From the NCBI GenBank assembly GCA_946535435.1, contig CAMNDM010000011.1:1-64000 (forward strand): 64,000 bases of DNA, given 5' to 3'. Shown here one piece after another: positions 25,272 through 32,798 of this stretch (position 1 is the first letter of the stretch; each line of letters starts with the position of its first letter). Source of the stretch: Physcocola sp002396385. GTDB taxonomy: Bacteria; Bacteroidota; Bacteroidia; Bacteroidales; Paludibacteraceae. The notes beneath the pieces were generated by a model that was given only the letters and a program-made list of their open reading frames with translations, had not been told where the DNA came from and ran no database searches. Both the position numbers and the translations under genes were made by a program.

Positions 25272-25778
25272 ATGAGAAATTATTTTCTAATTTTACTGAC
25301 ATCCATTAGTATGGTGTGTTCAGCACAAGACAAAGTAACATTCCATAATGGATCTGTAGCTGATGGAAAAGTTACTGAAGTGACAGATCAATTCATTAAA
25401 TTTATTTATCAAGGTGAGGAAACTGTAAATACTTATGGAAGTATAGGTGTTTCTGAAATAACATTTGCAAGTGGTAGAAAACAATATATAACAGACAAAA
25501 TCATTATCAATAATGGGAATGATTGGGAGAAAGTCAGAGTTGCATATGACAAAAATGAAGTAATGGGAATGAAGTCAATGGGAAGAATAGAGAAGCATTC
25601 AAATGGAGCATGGTCAATGCATAATTCTGAAGGTCACTTTATGAAGAAAGCTCTTATGAAAGCTCAAAAAGAAGCTGCAAAGAAAGGAGCATGTTGTGTT
25701 TTGGTCGTAAGCCAATCAAATGGAAATGCTGGACAATATCCTGATTCTTCTATTATATGTGAACTTTTTACATACTGA
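25272..25778 (+). CDS. Exported hypothetical protein, 168 aa
   Basis: A signal peptide (residues 1-18, ending VCSA) is followed by a beta-rich segment: TFHNGSVADGKVTEVTDQFI, then FIYQGEE and YGSIGVSEITFASGRKQY. This pattern of a short hydrophobic strand with an NG turn and a later I.F..G resembles a small domain common in exported Bacteroidetes proteins. The C-terminal part has a helix, ALMKAQKEAAKKGACC, followed by LVVSQSNG. It is A/T-rich with AGA and AAA codons, unlike the genes at 14-23 kb. A hairpin terminator follows. The function is unknown. Confidence 0.7.
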   Translation: MRNYFLILLTSISMVCSAQDKVTFHNGSVADGKVTEVTDQFIKFIYQGEETVNTYGSIGVSEITFASGRKQYITDKIIINNGNDWEKVRVAYDKNEVMGMKSMGRIEKHSNGAWSMHNSEGHFMKKALMKAQKEAAKKGACCVLVVSQSNGNAGQYPDSSIICELFTY

Positions 25779-25801
25779 AATATTCAATAAATCAATAATA
25801 T

Positions 25802-25832
25802 GAAACGGATGTCACTTGGCATCCGTTTCTTG
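25802..25832 (+). terminator. Probable terminator after the exported hypothetical gene
   Basis: GAAACGGATG (25802-25811) pairs perfectly with CATCCGTTTC (25820-25829) across an 8-base loop. The following T tract is weak. Confidence 0.65.
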
Positions 25833-26131
25833 ATTTAACTATATAAGAAAAATATGAACTATAAAATAGGAAAACGTATGTAGAACTTTTATTGTCAAAA
25901 GTTGCATGTTCGAGGGCTAAACAATTTCTTGCATTGGCAGTGGAGGACGTTGTTTCGGTAAATAAGATAAATTCAATTTTTACTGGAAAAAGAATTGATA
26001 TAATAAATATTTTGTAACGTTATGAGGAACTTGAAGACTCCCCATACTATAACAGTATTGTTAGTATAGTACAAACAGCTGTGAACTATTATAATCTCTA
26101 ATACTGTTTACAAAGTGAAATAATTGTTGCA
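25833..26131 (+). other. Gap with a possibly decayed reading frame
   Basis: Between the terminator and the repeat-protein gene there are about 300 bases. One frame reads for about 45 codons from about 25880, including CSRAKQFLALAVEDVVSVN, then a stop at 26017-26019, then another 30 codons with RYEELEDSPYYNSIVSIVQ. The composition looks protein-like in parts, so it may be a broken gene, but no start and no family can be assigned. Confidence 0.3.
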
Positions 26132-28582
26132 ATGGGAAATAGACAACAAAAGCCTAAAGGCTACTGGAATGAGAATACCTGTCGTGAGGAGGCAAAGAAA
26201 TATAACACTAGAGGTGATTTTAAAAACAATTGTTATCATGCCTATTGGCTAGCATTGAAAAATGGGTGGATAAATAGTTATGATTGGTTTGAAACACATA
26301 CAAAACCATTTGGTTATTGGAACGAACAAACTTGTAGAGACGAAGCAAAGAAATACACTTCTAAGACTGCTTTTCAAAGAGGGAATGGTAGTGCGTATGC
26401 TATTGCACAAAGAAATGGATGGATTAAAGATTACGATTGGTTTGTAAGACCTGTTGTTCATAACAAAAAATGGACAAAAGAAACTTGTCGCGAGGAAGCA
26501 ATGAAATACAAGTCAAAAAGCGAATTCGGCAACAGTGGAAGCGCCGCATACAATGTCGCCCGAATCAATGGTTGGTTGGACGACTACGACTGGTTTGAAG
26601 AACTACATAAACCAAATGGATATTGGACAAAAGAAACTTGTCGTGAAGAAGCTTTAAAATATAGTACAAGAAGTGGATTTCAAAAATATGCAGGCAGTGC
26701 ATATGTAGTATCACGACAAAATGGTTGGTTGGACGACTACGACTGGTTTGAAGAATTAAGAAAACCTAGTGGCTATTGGAACGAGCAAACTTGTCTTGAA
26801 GAAGCAAAAAAATATAACTTAAGAAGTCGATTTTCTAAAGGAAGTCCAAGCGCCTATAACGTAGCCAAAGATAATGGTTGGCTAGAAGATTACTATTGGA
26901 TGGTAAACCAAAAGATGTTTACAGAGACTGGCCGGTGGTTCAACCTTTACGTATATAAATGGAATGACCTAAACAGTGTATATGTTGGTATTACTATAGA
27001 TCCCAAGCAAAGAGATTGGGGGCATCATAAACAAGGTTGTACTGTATTTAACTTCGCTTATGATAACCGTATAGACATACCGCCAATGGAAATTCTTGAA
27101 AACCATCTTACTCCACAACAAGCCGCAAAGAAAGAAGGAGAGTATGTTGAAAAATTCAAGCAAGATGGATGGAACGTTATAAATAAAGCGAAGGCAGGTT
27201 CGATAGGAGGACTTGGCTCTGGCAAGTGGAATAAGTCATCGTGTATGCGTGAAGCAAAGAAATACACTACTAAAGGGGATTTCATTAAGGGGAGTGAACA
27301 AGCTTACATTGTTGCTCGTAAGAATGGATGGTTGGATGATTACGACTGGTTAGTTGAAGTTATAAAACCCAAAGGTTATTGGAACGAACAAACCTGTAGA
27401 GAAGAAGCCATGAAATATAAGTCTAAAGTAGAATTCCATGATGGAGCATCAAGAGCATATGCATTGGCTTGGGAAAAAGGTTGGTTAGAAAGTTATGACT
27501 GGTTTCAAAGACCTGAAAATTACAATAAAAAATGGAATGAAGAAACTTGTAGAGAAGAGGCAAAGAAATATAATTCGAGAACAGAATTTTGTAGGGAAAG
27601 TTCTGGGGCTTATGAAGTTGCTAATCAACATGGTTGGTTAGATAGCTATGATTGGTTTGAAAAATACTCAAAACCTAATGGCTACTGGGATCGTAATACC
27701 TGTAGAGAAGAGGCTCTTAAGTATAAGTCACTTTCTGAATTTCGTAAACAATGCAGTAGTGCATATACTATAGCTTGGCGTAATGGTTGGCTTGAGAATT
27801 ACAATTGGCTTGAGGTTAAGAAAGGCAAATGGAATGAGGAATCCTGTCGTGAGGAGGCTATGAAATACAAAACATTAAAGGACTTTTCAAAAGGGAGTAA
27901 AGGAGCTTACAAGGTGGCCTATATAAAAGGTTGGTTAAAGACCTATGATTGGCTTGAAAAACAAAAGAAACGAAATTACTGGAACCAAGAAACATGTCGA
28001 GAAGAAGCACTAAAATACAATACATTACAAGAATTTCGAAATGCAGCAGCACGTGCGTATGTACTAGCAAAAGAAAACGGATGGTTAGATAGTTATGATT
28101 GGCTTGAAAGAACCTCTGTACCTAAAGGCTATTGGAACGAGCAAACCTGCAGAGAGGAAGCTCTAAAATATAAATCTCGTGTGGCATTCTCAAATGGCAG
28201 TGGTGGAGCTTATGAAGTAGCCCGGAAAAATGGATGGCTTGAAAGTTACCATTGGTTACATACTCCTGAGAAGTGGAATAAAAAATGGAACGAAGTAACT
28301 TGTCGTGAGGAGGCAAAGAAATACTCATCACGAAAGAATTTTCAACAAGGCTGTGTTAGTGCTTATAATGTTGCTCGAAGAAATGGTTGGCTTGATAGCT
28401 ACGAATGGTTTTCGGAAAAACCAAAATTCAATTATTGGAATGAAGAAACCTGCCGTGAAGAGGCATTGAAGTATAAGACAAAGACCGAATTTTTGAAAGG
28501 ATGTAGAAGAGCTTACGAAGTATCACGCGAAAAAGGTTGGTTAAAGACTTATGAATGGTTCTCTATAAAGAGTCGGAAGTGA
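26132..28582 (+). CDS. Tandem-repeat protein with internal GIY-YIG-like nuclease domain
   Basis: The 816-residue protein consists almost entirely of 14 repeats of 48-54 residues: five at 11-268 and nine at 365-816. Each follows the pattern [YK]W-x4-C-x2-EA-x-KY-x5-F-x6-AY-x-[VLI]-[AS]-x3-GW-x3-Y-x-W. The repeats are interrupted at residues 269-364 by a GIY-YIG-like domain. That domain shows a first strand LYV, then VYVGIT, then an Arg in IDPKQRDWGHH, and a Glu in KKEGEYVEKF followed by the WNVINKAKAG turn typical of the fold. I recall similar W..C..EA.ky..F..aY..A...GW repeats beside nuclease domains in phage and homing-type proteins. A DNA-binding repeat array that positions a nuclease is an inference. 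There is no signal peptide. A/T-rich codon use suggests acquisition. Confidence 0.82.
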   Translation: MGNRQQKPKGYWNENTCREEAKKYNTRGDFKNNCYHAYWLALKNGWINSYDWFETHTKPFGYWNEQTCRDEAKKYTSKTAFQRGNGSAYAIAQRNGWIKDYDWFVRPVVHNKKWTKETCREEAMKYKSKSEFGNSGSAAYNVARINGWLDDYDWFEELHKPNGYWTKETCREEALKYSTRSGFQKYAGSAYVVSRQNGWLDDYDWFEELRKPSGYWNEQTCLEEAKKYNLRSRFSKGSPSAYNVAKDNGWLEDYYWMVNQKMFTETGRWFNLYVYKWNDLNSVYVGITIDPKQRDWGHHKQGCTVFNFAYDNRIDIPPMEILENHLTPQQAAKKEGEYVEKFKQDGWNVINKAKAGSIGGLGSGKWNKSSCMREAKKYTTKGDFIKGSEQAYIVARKNGWLDDYDWLVEVIKPKGYWNEQTCREEAMKYKSKVEFHDGASRAYALAWEKGWLESYDWFQRPENYNKKWNEETCREEAKKYNSRTEFCRESSGAYEVANQHGWLDSYDWFEKYSKPNGYWDRNTCREEALKYKSLSEFRKQCSSAYTIAWRNGWLENYNWLEVKKGKWNEESCREEAMKYKTLKDFSKGSKGAYKVAYIKGWLKTYDWLEKQKKRNYWNQETCREEALKYNTLQEFRNAAARAYVLAKENGWLDSYDWLERTSVPKGYWNEQTCREEALKYKSRVAFSNGSGGAYEVARKNGWLESYHWLHTPEKWNKKWNEVTCREEAKKYSSRKNFQQGCVSAYNVARRNGWLDSYEWFSEKPKFNYWNEETCREEALKYKTKTEFLKGCRRAYEVSREKGWLKTYEWFSIKSRK
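26162..26935 (+). repeat. N-terminal block of five coding repeats
   Basis: Repeats 1-5 start at 26162, 26315, 26468, 26621 and 26774, with units of 153 bases and a longer last unit. Repeats 3 and 4 share an identical 36-base stretch (26567-26602 and 26720-26755), pointing to recent duplication or gene conversion. Other pairs differ at many silent sites. Confidence 0.9.
27224..28579 (+). repeat. C-terminal block of nine coding repeats
   Basis: Repeats 6-14 follow the nuclease domain without a gap, in units of 144-153 bases. The conserved Trp, Cys, Glu, Ala, Tyr and Gly-Trp positions recur in all nine, while the residues after KY and after the conserved Phe vary from unit to unit. Confidence 0.9.
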
Positions 28583-28741
28583 CTAGTCTAAACCAGGTTC
28601 TGCTCTGGCTATCCGAAAACAGTAGAGTGGGTGGGCATGCTCCGTTTTTTTCATTTTTACAAAATAAAAGTTGAATAGGCTGTTAATATGTGACCTCTAC
28701 AACCTAAACGACTCGGAAAAATGAATTAATAGAGGTCTCCA

Positions 28742-30382
28742 ATGACTAAGTTTTTCATGAAAAACCTTTTATTAACCTTTTTATTTATCTTTTGTGGCAT
28801 GATTCCCACAATTGCCTGCGAGTCTTGTATGTTAGGTGATGGATACTCTCAAGAATACCACTATAAAGGAAATGTCAGAACAGCCTACAAAGTAAAAACT
28901 TGCAAATACTTGGACTCTCTCGGCAACGAGAAGACTGATACTACGTCAGTCATATTCAATTTTTTCGATCAAAAACACAATTGTGTGTTATTTGATTATG
29001 AGAATCGAAGAACGGGTTCTTCCGCATACGTGAGGCGTGAATTCATCAATGGAAAGTATGAAGTGGTTGAAAGTCGTGGCCCATTCCCTATACGCAATAG
29101 TCATAGAATCTATTCAGACAAGGGCATATTACGTGAAGAACGTCTTCCCAATGCTACACGTTTATTCGATTCAAAAGGAAAACTGTATTGCACAATTACC
29201 TATGAATCTGTAAATTCAAAAAAGATAGCGAAATACGAATATGTCTTTTACGATAAAAGGGGAAAAGAAATGGACATCATTTCGGTGGATAGATACTACA
29301 ATGTTATATCACGCATAAACAAAGTGTACGACAAGCGGGGAAATTTGACGGAGGAATATAAGGATGGAAAACTTACTTCCTATCATTGGTATGATTCGAA
29401 AGGAAGGCTGTTGTCTGATTCAACCAATTGCGGAAAAAAAACTTACACTTACGATTCAAAGGGCAATATATTAACACATCAAGGCACTAATGAATGCTTA
29501 TATGCAGGGGAAAATAAAATACCTCAACGGTTCTTAATAAAATACGAATACGGAAAAGAAGGGGATAAAACAGTGCAGAAATTTGTAAACGGAGAGTTAG
29601 ATAACATCGAACGCTATGATAAAAATGGAAATCGTACCTATTTCAGACGTTATTCTTGTTGTCCTAAAATTGAATGCAAGTATAAATACGATGAAAAGAA
29701 CAAAGAGATAGAATGCTTATCCACGTATTTTAATGATAACGGCACTTATACCCATTGTAAGAACGGTGACGATTTTAACAGAAAAGAATATAGGAACGAT
29801 ACTCTTGTATATATATCCTTTTATGAGGAGAAAAAGGTTGACAATAAGCTGATTATAACACGAAATGAGGGCAGGGAAGATGACTCGCTAAAAGGTAAAC
29901 TCAACATTGATACGATAATTTCTGTCACGACCTTTGACAAGAACGGCAAGACTCTTACCAAATGTTTTTATCATAATTCCGAGGAGACGAATTGCTCACG
30001 CTACACCTACAATGACGGAGGTTTGCTGCTCTCTATCGTACATGACAAAGGAAACTATAATACTGACAATTACGAATATGAGACTAGAATAGATTATCAG
30101 TATGATGACCATAACAACCTTATGTCGGAAACTCATAGGAATGGTGATAAAATAGTGAGACAAACGACCAACCTCTATGATGCAGATAATCATTTGGTAG
30201 AAGTGAAAACTGTAAAAAAAGATGGTGGTTATGAGTGCGTTAAATACGATAAAGTGGGGAATGTAGTCGAATGCGTAATCTCTGAGAAAGCAAGCATCAC
30301 TATAAGTACTGCAGAGAAGACTATTTTGAAAAAAAATCCGACATATGTTACGATTATGACCTACACCTACTACCGCGAGTAA
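28742..30382 (+). CDS. Exported YD-repeat protein
   Basis: A signal peptide (residues 1-25) leads to an N-terminal region with clustered cysteines (CESCMLGDG), and then a long run of YD/RHS-like repeats: YDKRGNLTEE, YDSKGRLLSD, YDSKGNILTH, YDKNGNRTYF, FDKNGKTLTK, YDDHNNLMSE, YDADNHLVEV and YDKVGNVVEC. Such repeats form a beta-cocoon or beta-sheet shell that often encloses a C-terminal toxin. Here the protein ends soon after the last repeat, with no recognised toxin domain and no RHS core end motif. It may be an adhesin or surface protein. It has 546 residues. The ATG at 28757 is an alternative start. It lies at the right edge of the A/T-rich island. Confidence 0.72.
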   Translation: MTKFFMKNLLLTFLFIFCGMIPTIACESCMLGDGYSQEYHYKGNVRTAYKVKTCKYLDSLGNEKTDTTSVIFNFFDQKHNCVLFDYENRRTGSSAYVRREFINGKYEVVESRGPFPIRNSHRIYSDKGILREERLPNATRLFDSKGKLYCTITYESVNSKKIAKYEYVFYDKRGKEMDIISVDRYYNVISRINKVYDKRGNLTEEYKDGKLTSYHWYDSKGRLLSDSTNCGKKTYTYDSKGNILTHQGTNECLYAGENKIPQRFLIKYEYGKEGDKTVQKFVNGELDNIERYDKNGNRTYFRRYSCCPKIECKYKYDEKNKEIECLSTYFNDNGTYTHCKNGDDFNRKEYRNDTLVYISFYEEKKVDNKLIITRNEGREDDSLKGKLNIDTIISVTTFDKNGKTLTKCFYHNSEETNCSRYTYNDGGLLLSIVHDKGNYNTDNYEYETRIDYQYDDHNNLMSETHRNGDKIVRQTTNLYDADNHLVEVKTVKKDGGYECVKYDKVGNVVECVISEKASITISTAEKTILKKNPTYVTIMTYTYYRE

Positions 30383-30525
30383 CAGACTATCGTCCATTCG
30401 AATGAACTGATTTCTCTGGTTTGGACTCTTTTCTCAATGTTAATAAATTCGGTTTTGAAATATTGGTCCAAAAATCAAATCAGATATAAGACTGGGTCCT
30501 TGATAGAACTCTGCCAACTTGTACT

Positions 30526-30533
30526 TATCTTTG
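30526..30533 (+). promoter_or_regulatory. -7 promoter motif for cdd
   Basis: TATCTTTG lies 17 bases before the cdd ATG, matching TAnnTTTG with a short leader. Confidence 0.5.
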
Positions 30534-30549
30534 CATAAAATCTTTTTTT

Positions 30550-31020
30550 ATGAGACAACTTGTAAAAACTATCAAATACGAGGTGCTCGACGAGGCCGAT
30601 TTTTCTGCGGAAGAGCGTATGTTAGTCGACGCTGCCAAAGAGGCTGTCAAGGGTTCTTATTCCCCCTATTCGCACTTTTCTGTGGGGGCTGCCGTTTTGC
30701 TCGACAATGGGGTAGTGGTCAGGGGTGCCAATCAGGAAAATGGCGCTTACCCTAGCGGACTCTGTGCCGAGCGTACCGCCCTCTTTGCCGCTGGGGCCAA
30801 TTATCCCGAGCAGAAAGTGGTTGCCATCGCTATTGCCGCCTTTACCGACGGACATTTCCTGCCTGAACCTATCACGCCCTGTGGCAGCTGTGCGCAGGTG
30901 ATGGCCGAAACGGAGGCGAGGGCCGGACTGCCACTGAAGATTATTCTTTATGGGGCCTGTGGCTCTTTTCGTATTCATGGCGTTGGTTCCATCCTACCTT
31001 TTGCTTTCTCTTTGAAATAA
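30550..31020 (+). CDS. cdd: Cytidine deaminase
   Basis: Cdd deaminates cytidine and deoxycytidine to uridines for pyrimidine salvage. The zinc site is complete: LCAERTAL with Cys72 and catalytic Glu74, and PCGSCAQ with Cys111 and Cys114. The N-terminal SPYSHFSVGAAV segment binds the ribose. At 156 residues it is the small tetrameric type. It has its own promoter and lies 66 bases upstream of lptB, whose own -7 element lies between them. The change from the A/T-rich island back to ordinary codon use happens here. Confidence 0.95.
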   Translation: MRQLVKTIKYEVLDEADFSAEERMLVDAAKEAVKGSYSPYSHFSVGAAVLLDNGVVVRGANQENGAYPSGLCAERTALFAAGANYPEQKVVAIAIAAFTDGHFLPEPITPCGSCAQVMAETEARAGLPLKIILYGACGSFRIHGVGSILPFAFSLK

Positions 31021-31053
31021 GCGTTTTTTATCGCTTTTTTCTGATAATTGTGC

Positions 31054-31061
31054 TAAATTTG
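31054..31061 (+). promoter_or_regulatory. -7 promoter motif for lptB
   Basis: TAAATTTG lies 25 bases before the ATG at 31087, which supports that upstream start. Confidence 0.5.
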
Positions 31062-31086
31062 TAGTTATAAAGGTTTTTACGGAATA

Positions 31087-31923
31087 ATGAGTGATAAGTT
31101 TGAACTCCATAGTTTTGGAGATAAGAGAATAGATAGGCCGGCAAATAACGACCGGTTTGTTGCCAACGCTGTAAGCGGGTCGATGGTGTTACGCACCGAA
31201 GACCTCGTTAAAATCTATGGCGAACGAACTGTTGTGAACCACGTTTCTATTAACGTTAAGCAGGGCGAGATTGTCGGACTTCTGGGCCCTAACGGTGCCG
31301 GTAAGACGACTACTTTCTATATGACTACCGGTCTGATTGTTCCTAATTCTGGACGCATCTTCCTCGACGATCAGGAAATTACCAAACTGCCTGTCTATAA
31401 AAGGGCTCAGTTGGGTGTCGGCTATCTGGCACAGGAGGCTTCTGTCTTCCGCAAAATGTCGGTTGAGGATAATATCCGCTCCGTGTTGGAGATGACGAAT
31501 TTCCCGAAAGACTACCAAAAGGAAAAACTGGAAAGTCTCATCTCTGAATTCAATTTGAACCATGTCCGTAAGAATTTGGGTGACCGTTTGTCGGGTGGTG
31601 AGCGTCGACGTACCGAAATTGCACGCTGCTTGGCTATTGAACCGAAGTTCATCATGTTGGACGAGCCTTTTGCCGGTGTCGACCCTATTGCCGTGCAAGA
31701 TATCCAGGACATCGTCTGGAAATTGAAGGACAAGAATATCGGTATTCTGATTACCGACCACAATGTCGACGAGACCCTTATGATTACCGACCGTGCCTAT
31801 CTGTTGTTTAAGGGACAGATCCTCTTCCAGGGCACTCCTAAACAGTTGGCTGAGAACCCAGAGGTTCGCGAAAAGTATCTGGGGCGCGACTTTGAACTCA
31901 AAGAGCATAAACTGGCCGAATAA
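31087..31923 (+). CDS. lptB: LPS export ABC transporter ATPase LptB
   Basis: LptB hydrolyses ATP to drive lipopolysaccharide extraction from the inner membrane together with LptF/LptG (one such permease is at 11.4-12.5 kb). The Walker A motif GPNGAGKTT (67-75), the Q-loop LAQEASVF, the signature LSGGERRR, the Walker B motif FIMLDEPFAGVDP and the H-loop TDHNV are all present. The N-terminus carries about 32 residues before the usual start MVLRTEDLVKIYG. A start at 31183 would remove them, but the promoter position favours 31087. A terminator follows at 31959-31985. Confidence 0.94.
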   Translation: MSDKFELHSFGDKRIDRPANNDRFVANAVSGSMVLRTEDLVKIYGERTVVNHVSINVKQGEIVGLLGPNGAGKTTTFYMTTGLIVPNSGRIFLDDQEITKLPVYKRAQLGVGYLAQEASVFRKMSVEDNIRSVLEMTNFPKDYQKEKLESLISEFNLNHVRKNLGDRLSGGERRRTEIARCLAIEPKFIMLDEPFAGVDPIAVQDIQDIVWKLKDKNIGILITDHNVDETLMITDRAYLLFKGQILFQGTPKQLAENPEVREKYLGRDFELKEHKLAE

Positions 31924-31958
31924 TTTCTTTTTCCGCTGTTTATACTATAACTTTATAG

Positions 31959-31985
31959 AGGAGGTTTTTGTAACCTCCTTTTTTA
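31959..31985 (+). terminator. Terminator after lptB
   Basis: AGGAGGTT (31959-31966) pairs with AACCTCCT (31972-31979), followed by a T run. It lies 35 bases after the lptB stop. Confidence 0.85.
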
Positions 31986-32005
31986 TTTAACTTATGCGTT
32001 GTATT

Positions 32006-32710
32006 ATGAAAAAGGCTTTTTTTACTGTGACTCTCTCTCTCGTGGTCGCAACCTCGTTCTCGCAGCAGTTGTCGGTAACGGCCGGGGGTACTTACTCGAA
32101 GTGGCGTGACGATTTTACATCCTACCGTCTGGGATTCGATGTTGGGACCCTCTGCGTGTTTCAGTCCGATTCTGTTCCCTTCTGTTTCAATGCCGCTCTT
32201 ATGCTGGTTGACAAAGGTGTCTGTCTCGATGGAAAAAAGTCTATTGAGCGTGGAGGTGAATACCGCTTCCGAACAAGCCTCTATTCCGTTCACGTTCCAG
32301 CTACAGTCGGTTACAAGGTGTCGTGCTGTAAAGGCCGTATGACTGTTATACCCACAGTTGGCATTTATGCCGATTATGGCTTCTTTGGAAAAATATCGCA
32401 AACTGCCGAAATATCCCACCTAGATTTCGAACATTATGTGGCAAAATTCGATGGGAAGGACCCTTATTCAGAGATTGAGAAATTAGAATACCAGGGGGTG
32501 AAGAACTTTAAGCGGTTCGACTGGGGGCTGCATGCTGGGCTGCAGTTGCATCTGACTAAACAGGTTTACTTGTATGGCGGGTACGATTATGGTATGAACA
32601 AAGTATGGGAAAACATGTATTTTAATCCTTATTTCTCTTCTTTTTACCTGAATCTGGGTTACCTGTTTGTCCCTTCTAAAAAGAAAATGCCTGTGCTTGA
32701 GGAAATCTGA
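32006..32710 (+). CDS. Exported outer-membrane beta-barrel-like protein
   Basis: A signal peptide (Lys2, Lys3, hydrophobic to about residue 17, ending SFSQQ) is followed by alternating hydrophobic strands with aromatic residues: GGTYSKWRDDF, LGFDVGTLCVF, CFNAALMLVDKG, YSVHVPATVGY, GLHAGLQLHL and LYGGYDYGMNK. The C-terminal part is FYLNLGYLF, a hydrophobic strand near the end, as in outer-membrane barrels. The protein has 234 residues. The ATG at 32006 is chosen over 31994. No family recognised; an outer-membrane porin-like protein is the best guess. Confidence 0.7.
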   Translation: MKKAFFTVTLSLVVATSFSQQLSVTAGGTYSKWRDDFTSYRLGFDVGTLCVFQSDSVPFCFNAALMLVDKGVCLDGKKSIERGGEYRFRTSLYSVHVPATVGYKVSCCKGRMTVIPTVGIYADYGFFGKISQTAEISHLDFEHYVAKFDGKDPYSEIEKLEYQGVKNFKRFDWGLHAGLQLHLTKQVYLYGGYDYGMNKVWENMYFNPYFSSFYLNLGYLFVPSKKKMPVLEEI

Positions 32711-32741
32711 TTTCCTACAGCCTCTAACCGTATATAAACGG

Positions 32742-32775
32742 AAACGGCGTGTTGGTTTGCCAACACGCCGTTTTA
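32742..32775. terminator. Bidirectional terminator between the barrel gene and tsf
   Basis: A 14-bp perfect stem (32742-32755 with 32760-32773) closes a TTTG loop. It separates the convergent barrel gene and tsf. Confidence 0.92.
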
Positions 32776-32798
32776 TTTGTTGGGTAGGTATTTACCGA

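Noticed and set aside
26162..28579. CRISPR-like array
   Set aside because: The repeats are 144-162 bases, differ in sequence, have no short spacers and are one continuous reading frame; they are coding repeats.
31189..31908. 239-codon minus-strand frame opposite lptB
   Set aside because: It is a mirror of the conserved ABC ATPase gene, which has all nucleotide-binding motifs.
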